A stretch of 64,000 bases of DNA from Pseudomonas sichuanensis (GTDB lineage Bacteria > Pseudomonadota > Gammaproteobacteria > Pseudomonadales > Pseudomonadaceae). The stretch covers positions 1 through 64,000 of the forward strand of contig NZ_QKVM01000027.1 of assembly GCF_003231305.1 (NCBI RefSeq). Reading direction: 5' to 3'. Of the stretch, positions 53,456 through 63,161 are shown one piece after another. The notes beneath the pieces were generated by a model that was not told where the DNA came from, searched no databases, and saw only the letters and a list, made by a program, of their open reading frames with translations. The position numbers and the translations under genes were made by a program. Position 1 is the first letter of the stretch; every line of letters starts with the position of its first letter.

Positions 53456-56400
53456 ACCTGTCCGGTCCTTTCATCCGCCGGCCAGTGGCGACCATGCTGC
53501 TGAGCCTGGCGATCATGCTGCTGGGTGGGGTGAGCTTCGGCCTGTTGCCGGTTTCGCCGCTGCCGCAGATGGACTTCCCGGTGATCGTGGTCCAGGCCAG
53601 CCTGCCCGGCGCCAGCCCCGAGGTCATGGCGTCCACCGTGGCCACGCCGCTGGAGCGCAAGCTCGGTGCGATTGCCGGTGTCACCACCCTGACCAGCAGT
53701 TCCAACCAGGGCTCGACCCGGGTGATCATCGGCTTCGACCTGGGCCGTGACATCGACGGTGCCGCGCGTGAGGTGCAGGCGGCGATCAACGCCACCCGCA
53801 ACCTGTTGCCCAGTGGCATGCGCAGCATGCCCACGTACAAGAAGATCAACCCGTCGCAAGCGCCGATCATGGTGCTGTCGCTGACCTCCTCAGTGCTGTC
53901 CAAGGGGCAGTTGTACGACCTGGCCGACACCATCCTGTCCCAGAGCCTGTCCCAGGTCAGCGGGGTAGGGGAGGTGCAGATCGGCGGCAGTTCGCTGCCC
54001 GCCGTGCGCATCGAGCTGGAGCCACAGCTGCTCAACCAGTACAACCTGGCCCTGGACGATGTGCGCACCGCCGTGGCCAACGCCAACCAGCGCCGGCCCA
54101 TGGGTTTTGTCGAGGACAAGGAACGCAACTGGCAGGTGCGCGCCAACGATCAGTTGGAGAAAGCCGAAGACTACAAGCCGATCGTGATTCGCCAGCAGAA
54201 CGGCGCGATCCTGCGCCTGTCCGACGTGGCCAAGGTCACCGATGGCGTGGAGAACCGCTACAACAGCGGCTTCTTCAACGATGAGAGCGCGGTGCTGCTG
54301 GTGGTCAACCGCCAGTCCGGCGCCAACATCATCCAGACCGTCGAGCAGATCAAGGCCGAGCTGCCGGCCCTGCAGTCGCTGCTGCCGGCCAGCGTCAAGC
54401 TGGACGTGGCCATGGACCGCTCGCCGGTGATCAAGGCCACCCTCAAGGAGGCCGAGCACACCCTGCTGATCGCCGTGGCGCTGGTGATACTGGTGGTGTA
54501 CCTGTTCCTCGGCAACTTCCGCGCCTCGCTGATTCCAAGCCTGGCCGTGCCGGTGTCGCTGGTGGGCACCTTTGCGGTGATGTACCTGTGCGGCTTCTCG
54601 CTGAACAACCTGTCGCTGATGGCGCTGATCCTGGCCACCGGCCTGGTGGTGGACGATGCCATCGTGGTGCTGGAGAACATCTCCCGGCATATCGAGAACG
54701 GTGAGAACCCCATGCGCGCCGCCTACAAGGGTGCGCAGGAGGTCGGGTTCACCCTGCTGTCGATGAACGTCTCGCTGGTGGCGGTGTTCGTGTCGATCCT
54801 GTTCATGGGCGGCATCGTGCGCGGCCTGTTCAAGGAGTTCTCGATCACCCTGGCGGCGGCGATCATCGTCTCGTTGGTGGTGTCGCTGACGCTTACGCCG
54901 ATGCTCTGTTCGCGCTGGTTGAAGGTGCATGGCCCGCAGCAGCAGACCCGCTTGCAGCGCTTCAGCGACCGCATCCACCAGCGCATGGTCGCCGGTTACG
55001 ATCGCAGCCTGGGCTGGGCGCTGCGCCACAAACGCCTGACGCTGTTCAGCCTGCTGGCCACCATCGGTCTCAACGTCGCCCTGTATGTGGTGGTGCCCAA
55101 GACGCTGATGCCACAGCAGGACACCGGCCAGCTGCAGGGTTTCGTCCGTGGCGACGATGGCCTGTCGTTCAGCGTGATGCAGCCGAAGATGGAGATCTAC
55201 CGCCGGGCGCTGCTCAAGGACCCGGCCGTGGAGAGCGTCGCCGGCTTCATCGGCGGCAACAGCGGCACCAACAACGCCTTCATACTGGTGCGGCTCAAGC
55301 CCATCACCCAGCGCAAGGAAAATGCGCAAAAGGTCATCGAACGCCTGCGCAAGGAAATGCCCAAGGTGCCCGGCGGCCGGTTGTTCCTGATGGCCGACCA
55401 GGACTTGCAACTGGGCGGTGGTGGCCGCGACCAGAGTACTTCGCAGTACCTCTACACCCTGCAGAGCGGTGACCTGGCCGCCTTGCGCGAGTGGTTCCCG
55501 AAGGTGGCCGCCGAGCTGCGCAAGCTGCCCGAACTGACCGCCATCGATGCCCGCGACGGCGCCGGCACCCAGCAGGTGACCCTGGTGGTGGACCGTGACC
55601 AGGCCAAGCGCCTGGGCATCGACATGAGCATGGTCACCTCGGTGCTCAACAACGCCTACAGCCAGCGGCAGATCTCGACCATCTACGACAGCCTCAACCA
55701 GTATCAGGTGGTGCTGGAGATCAACCCCAAGTACGCCTGGGACCCGAGCACCCTGGAGCAGGTGCAGGTGATCACCGCCGACGGTGCCCGTGTGCCGCTG
55801 TCCAGCTTTGCCCGTTACGAGAACAGCTTGGCCAACGACCGCGTCAGCCACGAAGGCCAGTTCGCCTCCGAAGACATCTCGTTCGACGTGGCCGAAGGCT
55901 ACAGCACCGACCAGGCCCTGGCTGCGCTGGAACGTGCGGTGGCCAGGCTGGGTTTGCCGGAATCGGTGATCGCCAAGCTGGGTGGTACTGCCAATGCCTT
56001 CACCAAGACCACCGAAGGCCAGCCGCTGATGATCCTCGGCGCCCTGGTGCTGGTGTACCTGGTGCTGGGCATTCTCTACGAGAGCTACATCCACCCGCTG
56101 ACCATTCTGTCCACGCTGCCTTCGGCCGGCGTCGGCGGATTGCTCGCGCTGTACCTGACCGGCGGCGAATTCAGCCTGATCTCGCTGCTGGGGTTGTTCC
56201 TGCTGATCGGCGTGGTGAAGAAGAACGCCATCCTGATGATCGACCTGGCCCTGCAGCTGGAGCGCAACGACGGCCTGTCGCCCGAAGAGTCGATCCGCCG
56301 CGCCTGCCTGCTGCGCCTGCGGCCGATCCTGATGACCACCCTGGCCGCCATCCTCGGCGCACTGCCGCTGTTGCTCAGCCAGGCCGAAGGCGCCGAAATG

Positions 56401-56562
56401 CGCCAGCCGCTGGGCCTGACCATCATCGGCGGCCTGGTCTTCAGCCAGATGCTCACCCTGTACACGACGCCTGTGGTCTACCTCTATCTCGACCGCCTGC
56501 GCCACCGTTTCAACCGTTGGCGCGGCGTGCGCACCGACGCTGCCCTGGATACCCCGCTATGA
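53452..56562 (+). CDS. muxC: RND efflux pump subunit MuxC (MdtC)
   Basis: A 1036-residue RND pump paralogous to MuxB. It has N-terminal LSGPFIRRPVATMLLSLAIMLLGG, the acidic pair in TGLVVDDAIVVLENISRHIENGENP, the conserved VVKKNAILMIDLALQ and a final helix ending in TTPVVYLYLDRLRHRF. MdtC-type subunits act with MdtB-type partners as a mixed trimer. The gene overlaps muxB by four bases upstream and opmB by four bases downstream, so the four-gene set is a single translationally coupled operon. Confidence 0.94.
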   Translation: MNLSGPFIRRPVATMLLSLAIMLLGGVSFGLLPVSPLPQMDFPVIVVQASLPGASPEVMASTVATPLERKLGAIAGVTTLTSSSNQGSTRVIIGFDLGRDIDGAAREVQAAINATRNLLPSGMRSMPTYKKINPSQAPIMVLSLTSSVLSKGQLYDLADTILSQSLSQVSGVGEVQIGGSSLPAVRIELEPQLLNQYNLALDDVRTAVANANQRRPMGFVEDKERNWQVRANDQLEKAEDYKPIVIRQQNGAILRLSDVAKVTDGVENRYNSGFFNDESAVLLVVNRQSGANIIQTVEQIKAELPALQSLLPASVKLDVAMDRSPVIKATLKEAEHTLLIAVALVILVVYLFLGNFRASLIPSLAVPVSLVGTFAVMYLCGFSLNNLSLMALILATGLVVDDAIVVLENISRHIENGENPMRAAYKGAQEVGFTLLSMNVSLVAVFVSILFMGGIVRGLFKEFSITLAAAIIVSLVVSLTLTPMLCSRWLKVHGPQQQTRLQRFSDRIHQRMVAGYDRSLGWALRHKRLTLFSLLATIGLNVALYVVVPKTLMPQQDTGQLQGFVRGDDGLSFSVMQPKMEIYRRALLKDPAVESVAGFIGGNSGTNNAFILVRLKPITQRKENAQKVIERLRKEMPKVPGGRLFLMADQDLQLGGGGRDQSTSQYLYTLQSGDLAALREWFPKVAAELRKLPELTAIDARDGAGTQQVTLVVDRDQAKRLGIDMSMVTSVLNNAYSQRQISTIYDSLNQYQVVLEINPKYAWDPSTLEQVQVITADGARVPLSSFARYENSLANDRVSHEGQFASEDISFDVAEGYSTDQALAALERAVARLGLPESVIAKLGGTANAFTKTTEGQPLMILGALVLVYLVLGILYESYIHPLTILSTLPSAGVGGLLALYLTGGEFSLISLLGLFLLIGVVKKNAILMIDLALQLERNDGLSPEESIRRACLLRLRPILMTTLAAILGALPLLLSQAEGAEMRQPLGLTIIGGLVFSQMLTLYTTPVVYLYLDRLRHRFNRWRGVRTDAALDTPL

Positions 56563-58049
56563 ACTTTGCCCATACCCGCCTGCACCGTGCCCTCATGCGC
56601 CTGACCCAGGGGCGCGGCTCGCGCCTGGTTGGCGCCGGGCTGTGCGTGGCGATGCTCAGCGCCTGTACCCTGAGCCCCGACTACCACCGTCCAGCGTTGA
56701 GCACCCCGGCGCAGTTCAAGCAGGCCGAAGGCTGGACCCAGGCCAAACCGTCCGACGCCATCGCCCGCGGCGCCTGGTGGGAGATCTACGGCGACGCGCA
56801 GCTCAATACGCTGGTCGAGGAGCTCAACCGCAGCAACCAGACCGTTGCGCAATCCGCGGCCCAATACCGCCAGGCCCAGGCCCTGGTGCGCAGCAGCCGC
56901 GCCTCGCTGTTCCCCTCGCTGGACCTGTCCGTTGGCAAGACCCGGTCGGCCCAGGGCACCGGCAGCTCCAGCTCCAGCCTGTCGAACAACAGCAGCGGTA
57001 TCCGCGACACCTACAACGCCCAGCTTGGCGTCAGCTGGGAGATCGACCTATGGGGCAAGTTGCGCGAAACCCTGAATGCCAATGAAGCCAGCGCCCAGGC
57101 CAGCCTCGCCGACCTGGCCGCGATCCGCCTCAGCCAGCAGTCGGAGCTGGTGCAGAACTACCTGCAACTGCGGGTGATCGATGCGCAGAAACGCCTGCTC
57201 GAAGCTACCGTCGCCGCTTATGAGCGTTCATTGAAAATGAACGAAAACCAGTACCGCGCCGGCGTGGCCGGGCCGGACGCCGTGGCCCAGGCCCGCACCC
57301 AGCTCAAGAGCACCCAGGCCGACCTGATCGACCTGGCCTGGCAGCGGGCGCAGTACGAGAACGCCATCGCGGTGCTGATGGGCAAGGCGCCGGCCGACTT
57401 TGCCCTGGCCGCGACCGAGGCGATTCCGGCGTTGCCGGATATTCCGGTGGCGCTGCCGTCGCAGTTGCTGGAGCGTCGCCCGGATATCGCCTCGGCCGAG
57501 CGCAAGGTCATGGCTGCCAACTCGAACATCGGAGTGTCCCGCGCGGCCTACTTCCCCGACCTGTCGCTGAGCATGAGCGGCGGGTATTCCAGCAGCAGCT
57601 TCAACAACTGGATCGAGTTGCCCAACCGCTACTGGTCCGTGGGGCCGCAGTTGGCATTGACACTGTTTGATGCCGGCAAGCGCAGCGCCGAAGTGGACCG
57701 CACCGTGGCTGTGTACGACCAGACCGTGGCCCAGTACCGGCAGACCGTGCTGGATGGGTTCAAGGAGGTCGAGAATTACCTGGTGCAGCTCAAGGTGTAC
57801 GGCGACGAGGCCGTGGTGCGCCAGGAAGCACTGGATGCGGCGCGCGAGTCGTTGCGCCTGACCGAGAACCAGTACAAGGCCGGGTTGATCGGCTACCTGG
57901 ATGTGGTGAGCGTGCAGACTACGGCGCTGAGCAATGAGCGCAGTGTGCTGACGCTGCTGCAGGGGCGGTTGTTGGCGAGTGTGCAGTTGATTGCGGCATT
58001 GGGTGGCGGTTGGGACGAGCAGCAGGCGCTGGCGGACCAAGGGGACTGA
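56559..58049 (+). CDS. opmB: Outer-membrane efflux channel OpmB
   Basis: A 496-residue TolC-like outer-membrane lipoprotein of the NodT/OprM family. The lipobox LSAC places the acylated cysteine near residue 36. The two OEP repeats are visible as LNRSNQTVAQSAAQYRQAQALVRSSRASLFPSLDLSVG and RRPDIASAERKVMAANSNIGVSRAAYFPDLSLS. The start ATG at 56559 overlaps the muxC stop (ATGA). It forms the outer-membrane exit for MuxABC. Confidence 0.94.
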   Translation: MNFAHTRLHRALMRLTQGRGSRLVGAGLCVAMLSACTLSPDYHRPALSTPAQFKQAEGWTQAKPSDAIARGAWWEIYGDAQLNTLVEELNRSNQTVAQSAAQYRQAQALVRSSRASLFPSLDLSVGKTRSAQGTGSSSSSLSNNSSGIRDTYNAQLGVSWEIDLWGKLRETLNANEASAQASLADLAAIRLSQQSELVQNYLQLRVIDAQKRLLEATVAAYERSLKMNENQYRAGVAGPDAVAQARTQLKSTQADLIDLAWQRAQYENAIAVLMGKAPADFALAATEAIPALPDIPVALPSQLLERRPDIASAERKVMAANSNIGVSRAAYFPDLSLSMSGGYSSSSFNNWIELPNRYWSVGPQLALTLFDAGKRSAEVDRTVAVYDQTVAQYRQTVLDGFKEVENYLVQLKVYGDEAVVRQEALDAARESLRLTENQYKAGLIGYLDVVSVQTTALSNERSVLTLLQGRLLASVQLIAALGGGWDEQQALADQGD

Positions 58050-58109
58050 GTTGATCGCAGTAAAGGGACTGCTTCCTGGTGCATGACGGGCGAGCGGCAG
58101 CGACTTCGA

Positions 58110-58360
58110 GATCGAGCGCCGCCCACGCGGCGCATCGCTGGCAAGCCAGCTCCCACATCTGTTTCGGGCCAGTCACTCCTGCAAGCTCATCACTGTACGC
58201 CTTGTTGGCCCGACTCGATTTTTAGGTGCGCACTGATGACGCTGCGCCAGACTCAAGACATGCGCCAAGGCGCGCAGCGGTACCTTCACAGGAATAATTG
58301 GCCCGAAACAGATGTGGGAGCTGGCTTGCCAGCGATGCGCCGCGCGGGCGGCGCTCGATC
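58110..58360. repeat. 251-bp REP-armed element, copy 2
   Basis: The same outer tips (GATCGAGCGCC / GGCGCTCGATC) and about 61-bp inverted arms as copy 1, but both arms carry the ATCGCTGGCAAGCCAGCTCC-type REP. The conserved 44-bp block lies at 58250-58293, exactly 110 bases before the right end, as in copy 1. It is located behind opmB. Confidence 0.85.
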
Positions 58361-58587
58361 TCATAGGCGCCAAACCTCTAAAGGTGAACACCTCGCAGCC
58401 CCCCCAGACCCACCAAATGCAGAAACCCCCGCCAATCCAAATGAGTGCGTGGCGATCTGCCATTTCTGGTGCACACTGTATCGGGCCCGTTTGACTTACT
58501 GCTAATGCAGTTTGGGCACTTTGACCAGGTCGGAGCATGGAGCGCCCAGGCCATATCTGTCAGGTACGCAGGAGCGAGAGGGTCGCA
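58361..58587. other. Non-coding upstream region of the binding-protein gene
   Basis: About 230 bp with no gene. It begins with sequence shared with the flank of the 35164 palindrome (AGGCGC and GAACACC..GCAGCC). It also contains the palindrome ACTGC-TAAT-GCAGT at 58498-58511, about 75 bp before the start at 58588, which could be an operator. Confidence 0.45.
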
Positions 58588-59394
58588 ATGAGCGCACAAC
58601 GTCGGTATCGGTCGGTGTTATGGCTCGCCTTGGCCTTGCTGCCAACCTTCACCCTTGCCGATGAGCCGTGCCGGCAACTGACCGCCACCGGCAACCCGGA
58701 ATACCCACCTTACCTCTGGCGCGATCCAAGCAACCCCCAGCAACTGATCGGTGCCAATGCCGACCTGCTCAAGCACGTGGCCAACGAGCTCGGGCTGGCG
58801 GTGCAGATCCTCTACACCGGCCCCTGGTCGCGGGCCCAGGAAGAGCTGAACACCGGGCGCATCGACCTGATGGCCGGCTACTTTCATACCCAGGCCCGGG
58901 AGCAGTGGGTCGATTTCGTCAGCCCGCCGTTCCTGTTCAACTCCAGTGTGGTCTGGGTTCGCAAGGGCGAAGGCTTTGCCTATAGCGACTGGTCCGACCT
59001 GAAGGGCCGGCGCGGTGGAACCTTGGTCAACAACAGCCATGGTCAGGCCTTTGACGACTATGCCCGCGCGCAACTCAGCCTCGAGGCGGTGCCCAGCGCC
59101 ACCCAGGCCTTCGAGAAGCTGCTGCGCAAACGCAATGACTACGTGATTTTCGAACGCTATCCGGGCCTTGCCCTGGCCCGTACGCTGGGCAAGGAACAGC
59201 AACTGGAGGTACTGGAGCCGCCGATCTCCAGCGAAGGGCTGTACCTGGCGCTGTCGCGCAAGTCCTCCTGCAACACGCCCGAACTGCGTGAGCAACTGGC
59301 GCTCAAGCTCAAGTCGCTGGCCGCAGGGCCGCTTCCAGAGCAACTGATGACGCAGAACCTGGAACGCTGGAAACGTCAGCAAACCGGGGAGTGA
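58588..59394 (+). CDS. Family-3 periplasmic solute-binding protein, orphan
   Basis: A 268-residue periplasmic protein with a signal peptide (SVLWLALALLPTFTLADEP). The bacterial SBP family 3 pattern follows: YPPYLWRD, LIGANADLLKHVANELGLAVQI, GRIDLMAGYFHTQAREQWVDFV and LKGRRGGTLVNNSHGQAFDDY. No permease or ATPase accompanies it, so it may serve another transporter or act as a sensor. The ATG at 58588 was preferred to 58537, since the signal peptide starts there and GAGAGGG lies just before it. Confidence 0.82.
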   Translation: MSAQRRYRSVLWLALALLPTFTLADEPCRQLTATGNPEYPPYLWRDPSNPQQLIGANADLLKHVANELGLAVQILYTGPWSRAQEELNTGRIDLMAGYFHTQAREQWVDFVSPPFLFNSSVVWVRKGEGFAYSDWSDLKGRRGGTLVNNSHGQAFDDYARAQLSLEAVPSATQAFEKLLRKRNDYVIFERYPGLALARTLGKEQQLEVLEPPISSEGLYLALSRKSSCNTPELREQLALKLKSLAAGPLPEQLMTQNLERWKRQQTGE

Positions 59395-59518
59395 AGCAGC
59401 GCTTTGGTCATGAGCAGGGCTGGCGCCTGCCACCTTTCATCTAAAGCGTGGCTGGCGGTCGCCTATGCTGTTTCAGCGACATCCAAGTCCCTCGATCACC
59501 CAGCGAAGAGGCAAACCC

Positions 59519-60202
59519 ATGAGTACCAGGCCTACAGTCGTTCTCGTCCACGGTTTCTGGGGCGGCGCCGCCCATTGGGGCAGGGTGATCGTCGAACTGT
59601 CACGCAGAGGGATCAGTGACTTGAGGGCCGTGGAGCTGCCGTTGACTTCCCTGGCCGATGACGCTGAGCGCACGCGCAAGATGGTCGCGCAGGTGCAGGG
59701 GCCGGTACTGCTGGTGGGGCATTCCTACGGCGGCGCGGTCATCACCGAGGCGGGTAACGCGGCGAACGTGATGGGGTTGGTCTACATCGCTGCCTTCGCA
59801 CCCGATGCCGGGGAGAGCCCCGGCGGCCTGACGCAACAGCACCTGCCGGTGGCGGCGCCGAACCTTGAGCCGGACAGCGACGGCTACCTGTGGATCAAGG
59901 CCGACAAGTTCCACGAGAGCTTCTGCCAGGACCTGTCGACTGACGATGCACTGGTGATGGCGGTGACGCAGAAGGCGCCGCTGGCCAGTACCTTTGGCGA
60001 CAACATCAGCAACCCGGCGTGGCGGCACAAGCCCTCGTGGTACCAGATCTCCAGTCAGGACCACATGATTGCACCGGCCAACCAGCAGATGATGTCGGCG
60101 CGGCTGAAGGCGCGCAAGGTCATCACCCTGGACGCCAGCCATGCCTCGCTGGCGTCCCACCCGCGGGAGGTTGCGGCACTGATCGAGGAAGCACTCGGTT
60201 AG
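59519..60202 (+). CDS. Alpha/beta hydrolase
   Basis: A 227-residue cytoplasmic hydrolase. The oxyanion segment is VVLVHGFWGGAAHW, the nucleophile elbow is VGHSYGG, and the general-base histidine is near LDASHASLASHP at the end. It resembles the AB_hydrolase_6 group of small esterases, but the substrate is unknown. The acidic residue of the triad is not obvious. The ATG at 59519 directly precedes the first strand; no strong ribosome-binding site was seen. Confidence 0.82.
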   Translation: MSTRPTVVLVHGFWGGAAHWGRVIVELSRRGISDLRAVELPLTSLADDAERTRKMVAQVQGPVLLVGHSYGGAVITEAGNAANVMGLVYIAAFAPDAGESPGGLTQQHLPVAAPNLEPDSDGYLWIKADKFHESFCQDLSTDDALVMAVTQKAPLASTFGDNISNPAWRHKPSWYQISSQDHMIAPANQQMMSARLKARKVITLDASHASLASHPREVAALIEEALG

Positions 60203-60206
60203 CCGT

Positions 60207-60494
60207 TCAGCTCTTGCACTTGGCCAGCACCACCTGGCAGGTCTTCGGCGCACCGCCCGAGCGGCCGGCATAGCGCATGCAGCTGTCCAGCGACTTGCGG
60301 CTGGCCGTGGCCAGGGTCGGGCCGAACGCCAGGCCGCCTTCGCCGCTGCTGGGCATGGCCTTGGCGTAACAGTTGGAGCCCTGGGCGGCGTAGCGGGTAC
60401 TGGCATGTTTGCTCGAGCAGCCGGCTGTGAGCGCCAGGCTCAGGGCGAGCAGGGGGAGGGCGAGCAAGGGTATGTGCCCGGACCGGGTGGCCAT
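60207..60494 (-). CDS. Small lipoprotein, function unknown
   Basis: A 95-residue protein with a lipoprotein signal (LLALPLLALSLALTAGC), the Cys at about residue 26 being the acylation site. The mature part has further cysteines (SNCYAKAM, DSCMRYAG, KTCQVVLAKCKS) that could form disulfides. AGGAG before the ATG at 60494 supports the start. No family was recognised. It is convergent with the hydrolase gene, four bases away. Confidence 0.72.
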   Translation of the reverse strand: MATRSGHIPLLALPLLALSLALTAGCSSKHASTRYAAQGSNCYAKAMPSSGEGGLAFGPTLATASRKSLDSCMRYAGRSGGAPKTCQVVLAKCKS

Positions 60495-60822
60495 CGTGAG
60501 CTCCTGAAACAGTGGTGGAAGGTTGTGGCGGCTTGTACAGATTAGCTGGCGTCGCTTCGCTTGGCGCGTGCTCGAGGGTGCCCGAGCAACGCCGTCTCGT
60601 TCAAGCCCGGCAATGGCGAATGATTATGGCAGTGGGGCAACAGACGACAAGTGGCAATCTGCCGGTATCTGCCCATCAAAAGGCTCTAGCTCAGCTATTA
60701 CGCTGCTTTCGGCCAGTCATTGGATCCATTCTCGTTCGTGAAAACCCCGTGCGTTTCGTCAAAGCTTGAGTACAATCATCGGCTTTTCCGGGCACCCCTT
60801 CGCCCTGCTCCTGGAAGTGCAA
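60495..60822. other. Intergenic region before the MHYT-GGDEF-EAL gene
   Basis: About 330 bp with no convincing gene. It should carry the divergent promoters of the lipoprotein and the cyclic-di-GMP gene. A TTG-started extension of the latter from 60766 is possible but has no ribosome-binding site. No REP was seen. Confidence 0.4.
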
Positions 60823-62901
60823 ATGCTGATCGGTAGTTACTCCTCCTCGCTGGTGTTGATCTCGCTGTGCGTGGCCATTCTTGCCTCTTATACGGCCCTC
60901 GATCTGACCGGGCGCATCGCCACGGCCAAAGGGCGTGCGGTGCATCTGTGGATGGGGGGTGGGGCACTGGCCATGGGCATCGGCATCTGGTCGATGCACT
61001 TCATCGGCATGCTCGCCTTCAGCCTGCCGATCAGCCTGGGTTACGACACCGCGCTGACGGCGCTGTCCCTGCTGATCGCGGTGCTGTCGTCGGGCTTTGC
61101 CCTGTGGCTGGTGAGCCAGCCGAAGTTGCCGTGGCTGCAGCTGGGCTTCGGTGCGCTGATCATGGGCACCGGCATCGCCTGCATGCACTACATGGGCATG
61201 GCCGCGCTGCGCATGCAGCCTGGGATCGACTATGACCCGACCCTGTTCGGCGCCTCCCTGGCCATAGCGGTAGGCGCATCGGCTGCGGCGCTGTGGATCG
61301 CCTTCCGTCTGCGCCAGCACACCCCGTATGTACGGCAGGTGCGTGGTGTGGCGGCGGTGGTGATGGGTATCGCCATCGTCGGCATGCACTACACCGGCAT
61401 GGCGGCGGCGAACTTCCCCGAGGGCAGTTTCTGCGGTGCGCTGGCCGATGGCCTGGCGGGCGATGGCCTCGATTACCTAGTACTGATCACCACCCTGGCG
61501 GTGTTGGCCGTGGCCCTGCTCACTTCGGTGCTGGACGCGCGTCTGGAAGCGCGCACGGCGGAGCTGGCGCGTTCGCTGACGCTGGCCAACCAGGAACTCA
61601 CCCAACTGGCCCTGCATGACACCCTCACCGGGCTGCCCAACCGCACATTGCTGGCCGACCGCATCGAGCAAGCCATGGGCCGGGTGGCGGAGCAGGGCGG
61701 CTGCTTCGCCCTGATGTTCATCGACCTGGACGGTTTCAAACCGGTCAACGATGCCTTTGGCCACCATATCGGCGACCTGTTGCTCAAGGCGGTGGCGGCG
61801 CGCTTGCGCGGCCACCTGCACAGCCAGGACACCCTGGCGCGTATCGGCGGTGACGAGTTCGTGCTGCTGGTCGAGCTTGGCGAGCCGGACGATGCCATGA
61901 ACGTCGCGGCCAAGCAGGTCAACCTGATGGCCAAGCCGTTCCGGGTGGCCGAGCATGACCTGATGCTGTCGGCCAGCCTGGGCATCGTGCTCTACCCAGG
62001 CAACGGCCTGGATCAGCATGAGCTGCTGCGCAACGCCGACGCCGCGATGTACCACGCCAAGAGTGCCGGCAAGAACGGCTACAGCTTCTTCGACGCGTCG
62101 ATGAACAGTAACGCGCGCCAGCAGCTGCAATTGCTGCAGGACTTGCGCACGGCGCTGGAGCATGGCCAGTTCCGCCTGCATTACCAGCCCAAGTTCGACG
62201 CCGTCGCGCGCCAACCCATCGGCGCCGAGGCACTGCTGCGCTGGGAGCACCCGCAACATGGCCTGATGCTGCCGGACCGCTTTATCGGCCTTGCCGAAAA
62301 GACCGGGCTGATCATCCCCATCGGCGAGTGGGTGCTGGGCGAGGCCTGCCGGCAGATGCGTCAATGGTTGGGCGAGGGGCGGGAGGACTGGCGTATCGCG
62401 GTCAACCTGTCGGCGATCCAGTTCTGCCATGCCGGGCTGGTCGACAGCGTCGCCCAGGCCCTCGCCGATAACGGCCTGCCGGCCAACCGGCTGACCCTGG
62501 AAATCACCGAAACCACCGCCATGCGCGACGCCGATGCCAGCCTGATGGTGCTGCAGCGCCTATCGGACATGGGCGTGGACCTGTCCATCGATGATTTCGG
62601 CACTGGTTATTCCAGCCTGATGTACCTCAAGCGCCTGCCGGCCAACGAGCTGAAGATCGACCGAGGGTTCGTCCGTGACCTGGAGCAGGACAGCGATGAC
62701 GCGGCGATCGTCTCGGCCATCGTTGCGCTGGGCCAGGCACTGGGGTTGCGGATCGTCGCCGAGGGGGTGGAAACGGACCGCCAGCAGGATTTCCTGACCC
62801 GACTGGGCTGCGACTCGCTGCAGGGTTACCTGCTGGGGCAGCCGGTACCGCCCGAGCAGTTCATGAACGGGCTGGACACGCGGCGTGAGACGGTAGGCTA
62901 G
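60823..62901 (+). CDS. MHYT-GGDEF-EAL membrane cyclic-di-GMP protein
   Basis: A 692-residue protein. The first 250 residues form an MHYT sensor of about seven transmembrane helices, with WSMHFIGMLAF, ACMHYMGMAAL and VGMHYTGMAAA, the three metal-binding motifs. A GGDEF domain follows (LHDTLTGLPNRTLL, ARIGGDEFVLLV), then an EAL domain (GAEALLRWEHP, SIDDFGTGYSSL, LKIDRGFV, VAEGVET). Both active sites look intact. MHYT proteins are thought to sense gases or copper. The ATG at 60823 is the family-like start (MLIGSYSSSLVLISL). Confidence 0.93.
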   Translation: MLIGSYSSSLVLISLCVAILASYTALDLTGRIATAKGRAVHLWMGGGALAMGIGIWSMHFIGMLAFSLPISLGYDTALTALSLLIAVLSSGFALWLVSQPKLPWLQLGFGALIMGTGIACMHYMGMAALRMQPGIDYDPTLFGASLAIAVGASAAALWIAFRLRQHTPYVRQVRGVAAVVMGIAIVGMHYTGMAAANFPEGSFCGALADGLAGDGLDYLVLITTLAVLAVALLTSVLDARLEARTAELARSLTLANQELTQLALHDTLTGLPNRTLLADRIEQAMGRVAEQGGCFALMFIDLDGFKPVNDAFGHHIGDLLLKAVAARLRGHLHSQDTLARIGGDEFVLLVELGEPDDAMNVAAKQVNLMAKPFRVAEHDLMLSASLGIVLYPGNGLDQHELLRNADAAMYHAKSAGKNGYSFFDASMNSNARQQLQLLQDLRTALEHGQFRLHYQPKFDAVARQPIGAEALLRWEHPQHGLMLPDRFIGLAEKTGLIIPIGEWVLGEACRQMRQWLGEGREDWRIAVNLSAIQFCHAGLVDSVAQALADNGLPANRLTLEITETTAMRDADASLMVLQRLSDMGVDLSIDDFGTGYSSLMYLKRLPANELKIDRGFVRDLEQDSDDAAIVSAIVALGQALGLRIVAEGVETDRQQDFLTRLGCDSLQGYLLGQPVPPEQFMNGLDTRRETVG

Positions 62902-63161
62902 ACCGCGTCGCGCAGCGGGTTGAAGCGCAGGTCGAAGGTCTCCATCTCGGCCTCTACCGCTTCGATGATGCGCTCGACATCGGTGGCGGCCATGATTGCC
63001 GCGCAGGGGATGCCGGCGATGGCCAGCAGGGTTTCACCGCTGGCGCGGTCGAAAAGCCGGGCGACCATGCTGCGTGGCGCATCCATGCTGGCTTCGAAAC
63101 CCAGAGGATGGAAATGCCAACGCATCACCTGGCAGGCGTTGGGGAACGTCATCTTGTTCAT
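62898..63161 (-). CDS. DUF1652 family protein
   Basis: An 87-residue protein of the small DUF1652 family found in Pseudomonas. It shows the family's N-terminal MRWHFHPLGFEASMD and the later DVERIIEAVEAEMETF. The function is unknown. AAGGAGG five bases before the ATG at 63161 is a very strong site. Its 3' end overlaps that of the convergent MHYT-GGDEF-EAL gene by four bases. Confidence 0.82.
   Translation of the reverse strand: MNKMTFPNACQVMRWHFHPLGFEASMDAPRSMVARLFDRASGETLLAIAGIPCAAIMAATDVERIIEAVEAEMETFDLRFNPLRDAV

Noticed and set aside
58083..58505. A 140-codon plus-strand frame spanning copy 2 of the repeated element, with a similar peptide in copy 1
   Set aside because: The shared peptide follows directly from the shared DNA, including non-coding REP arms, and there is no start signal; the conservation is better explained at the DNA or RNA level.
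60766..60822. A TTG start adding 19 residues to the MHYT-GGDEF-EAL protein
   Set aside because: No ribosome-binding site, and the family N-terminus begins at the ATG at 60823.
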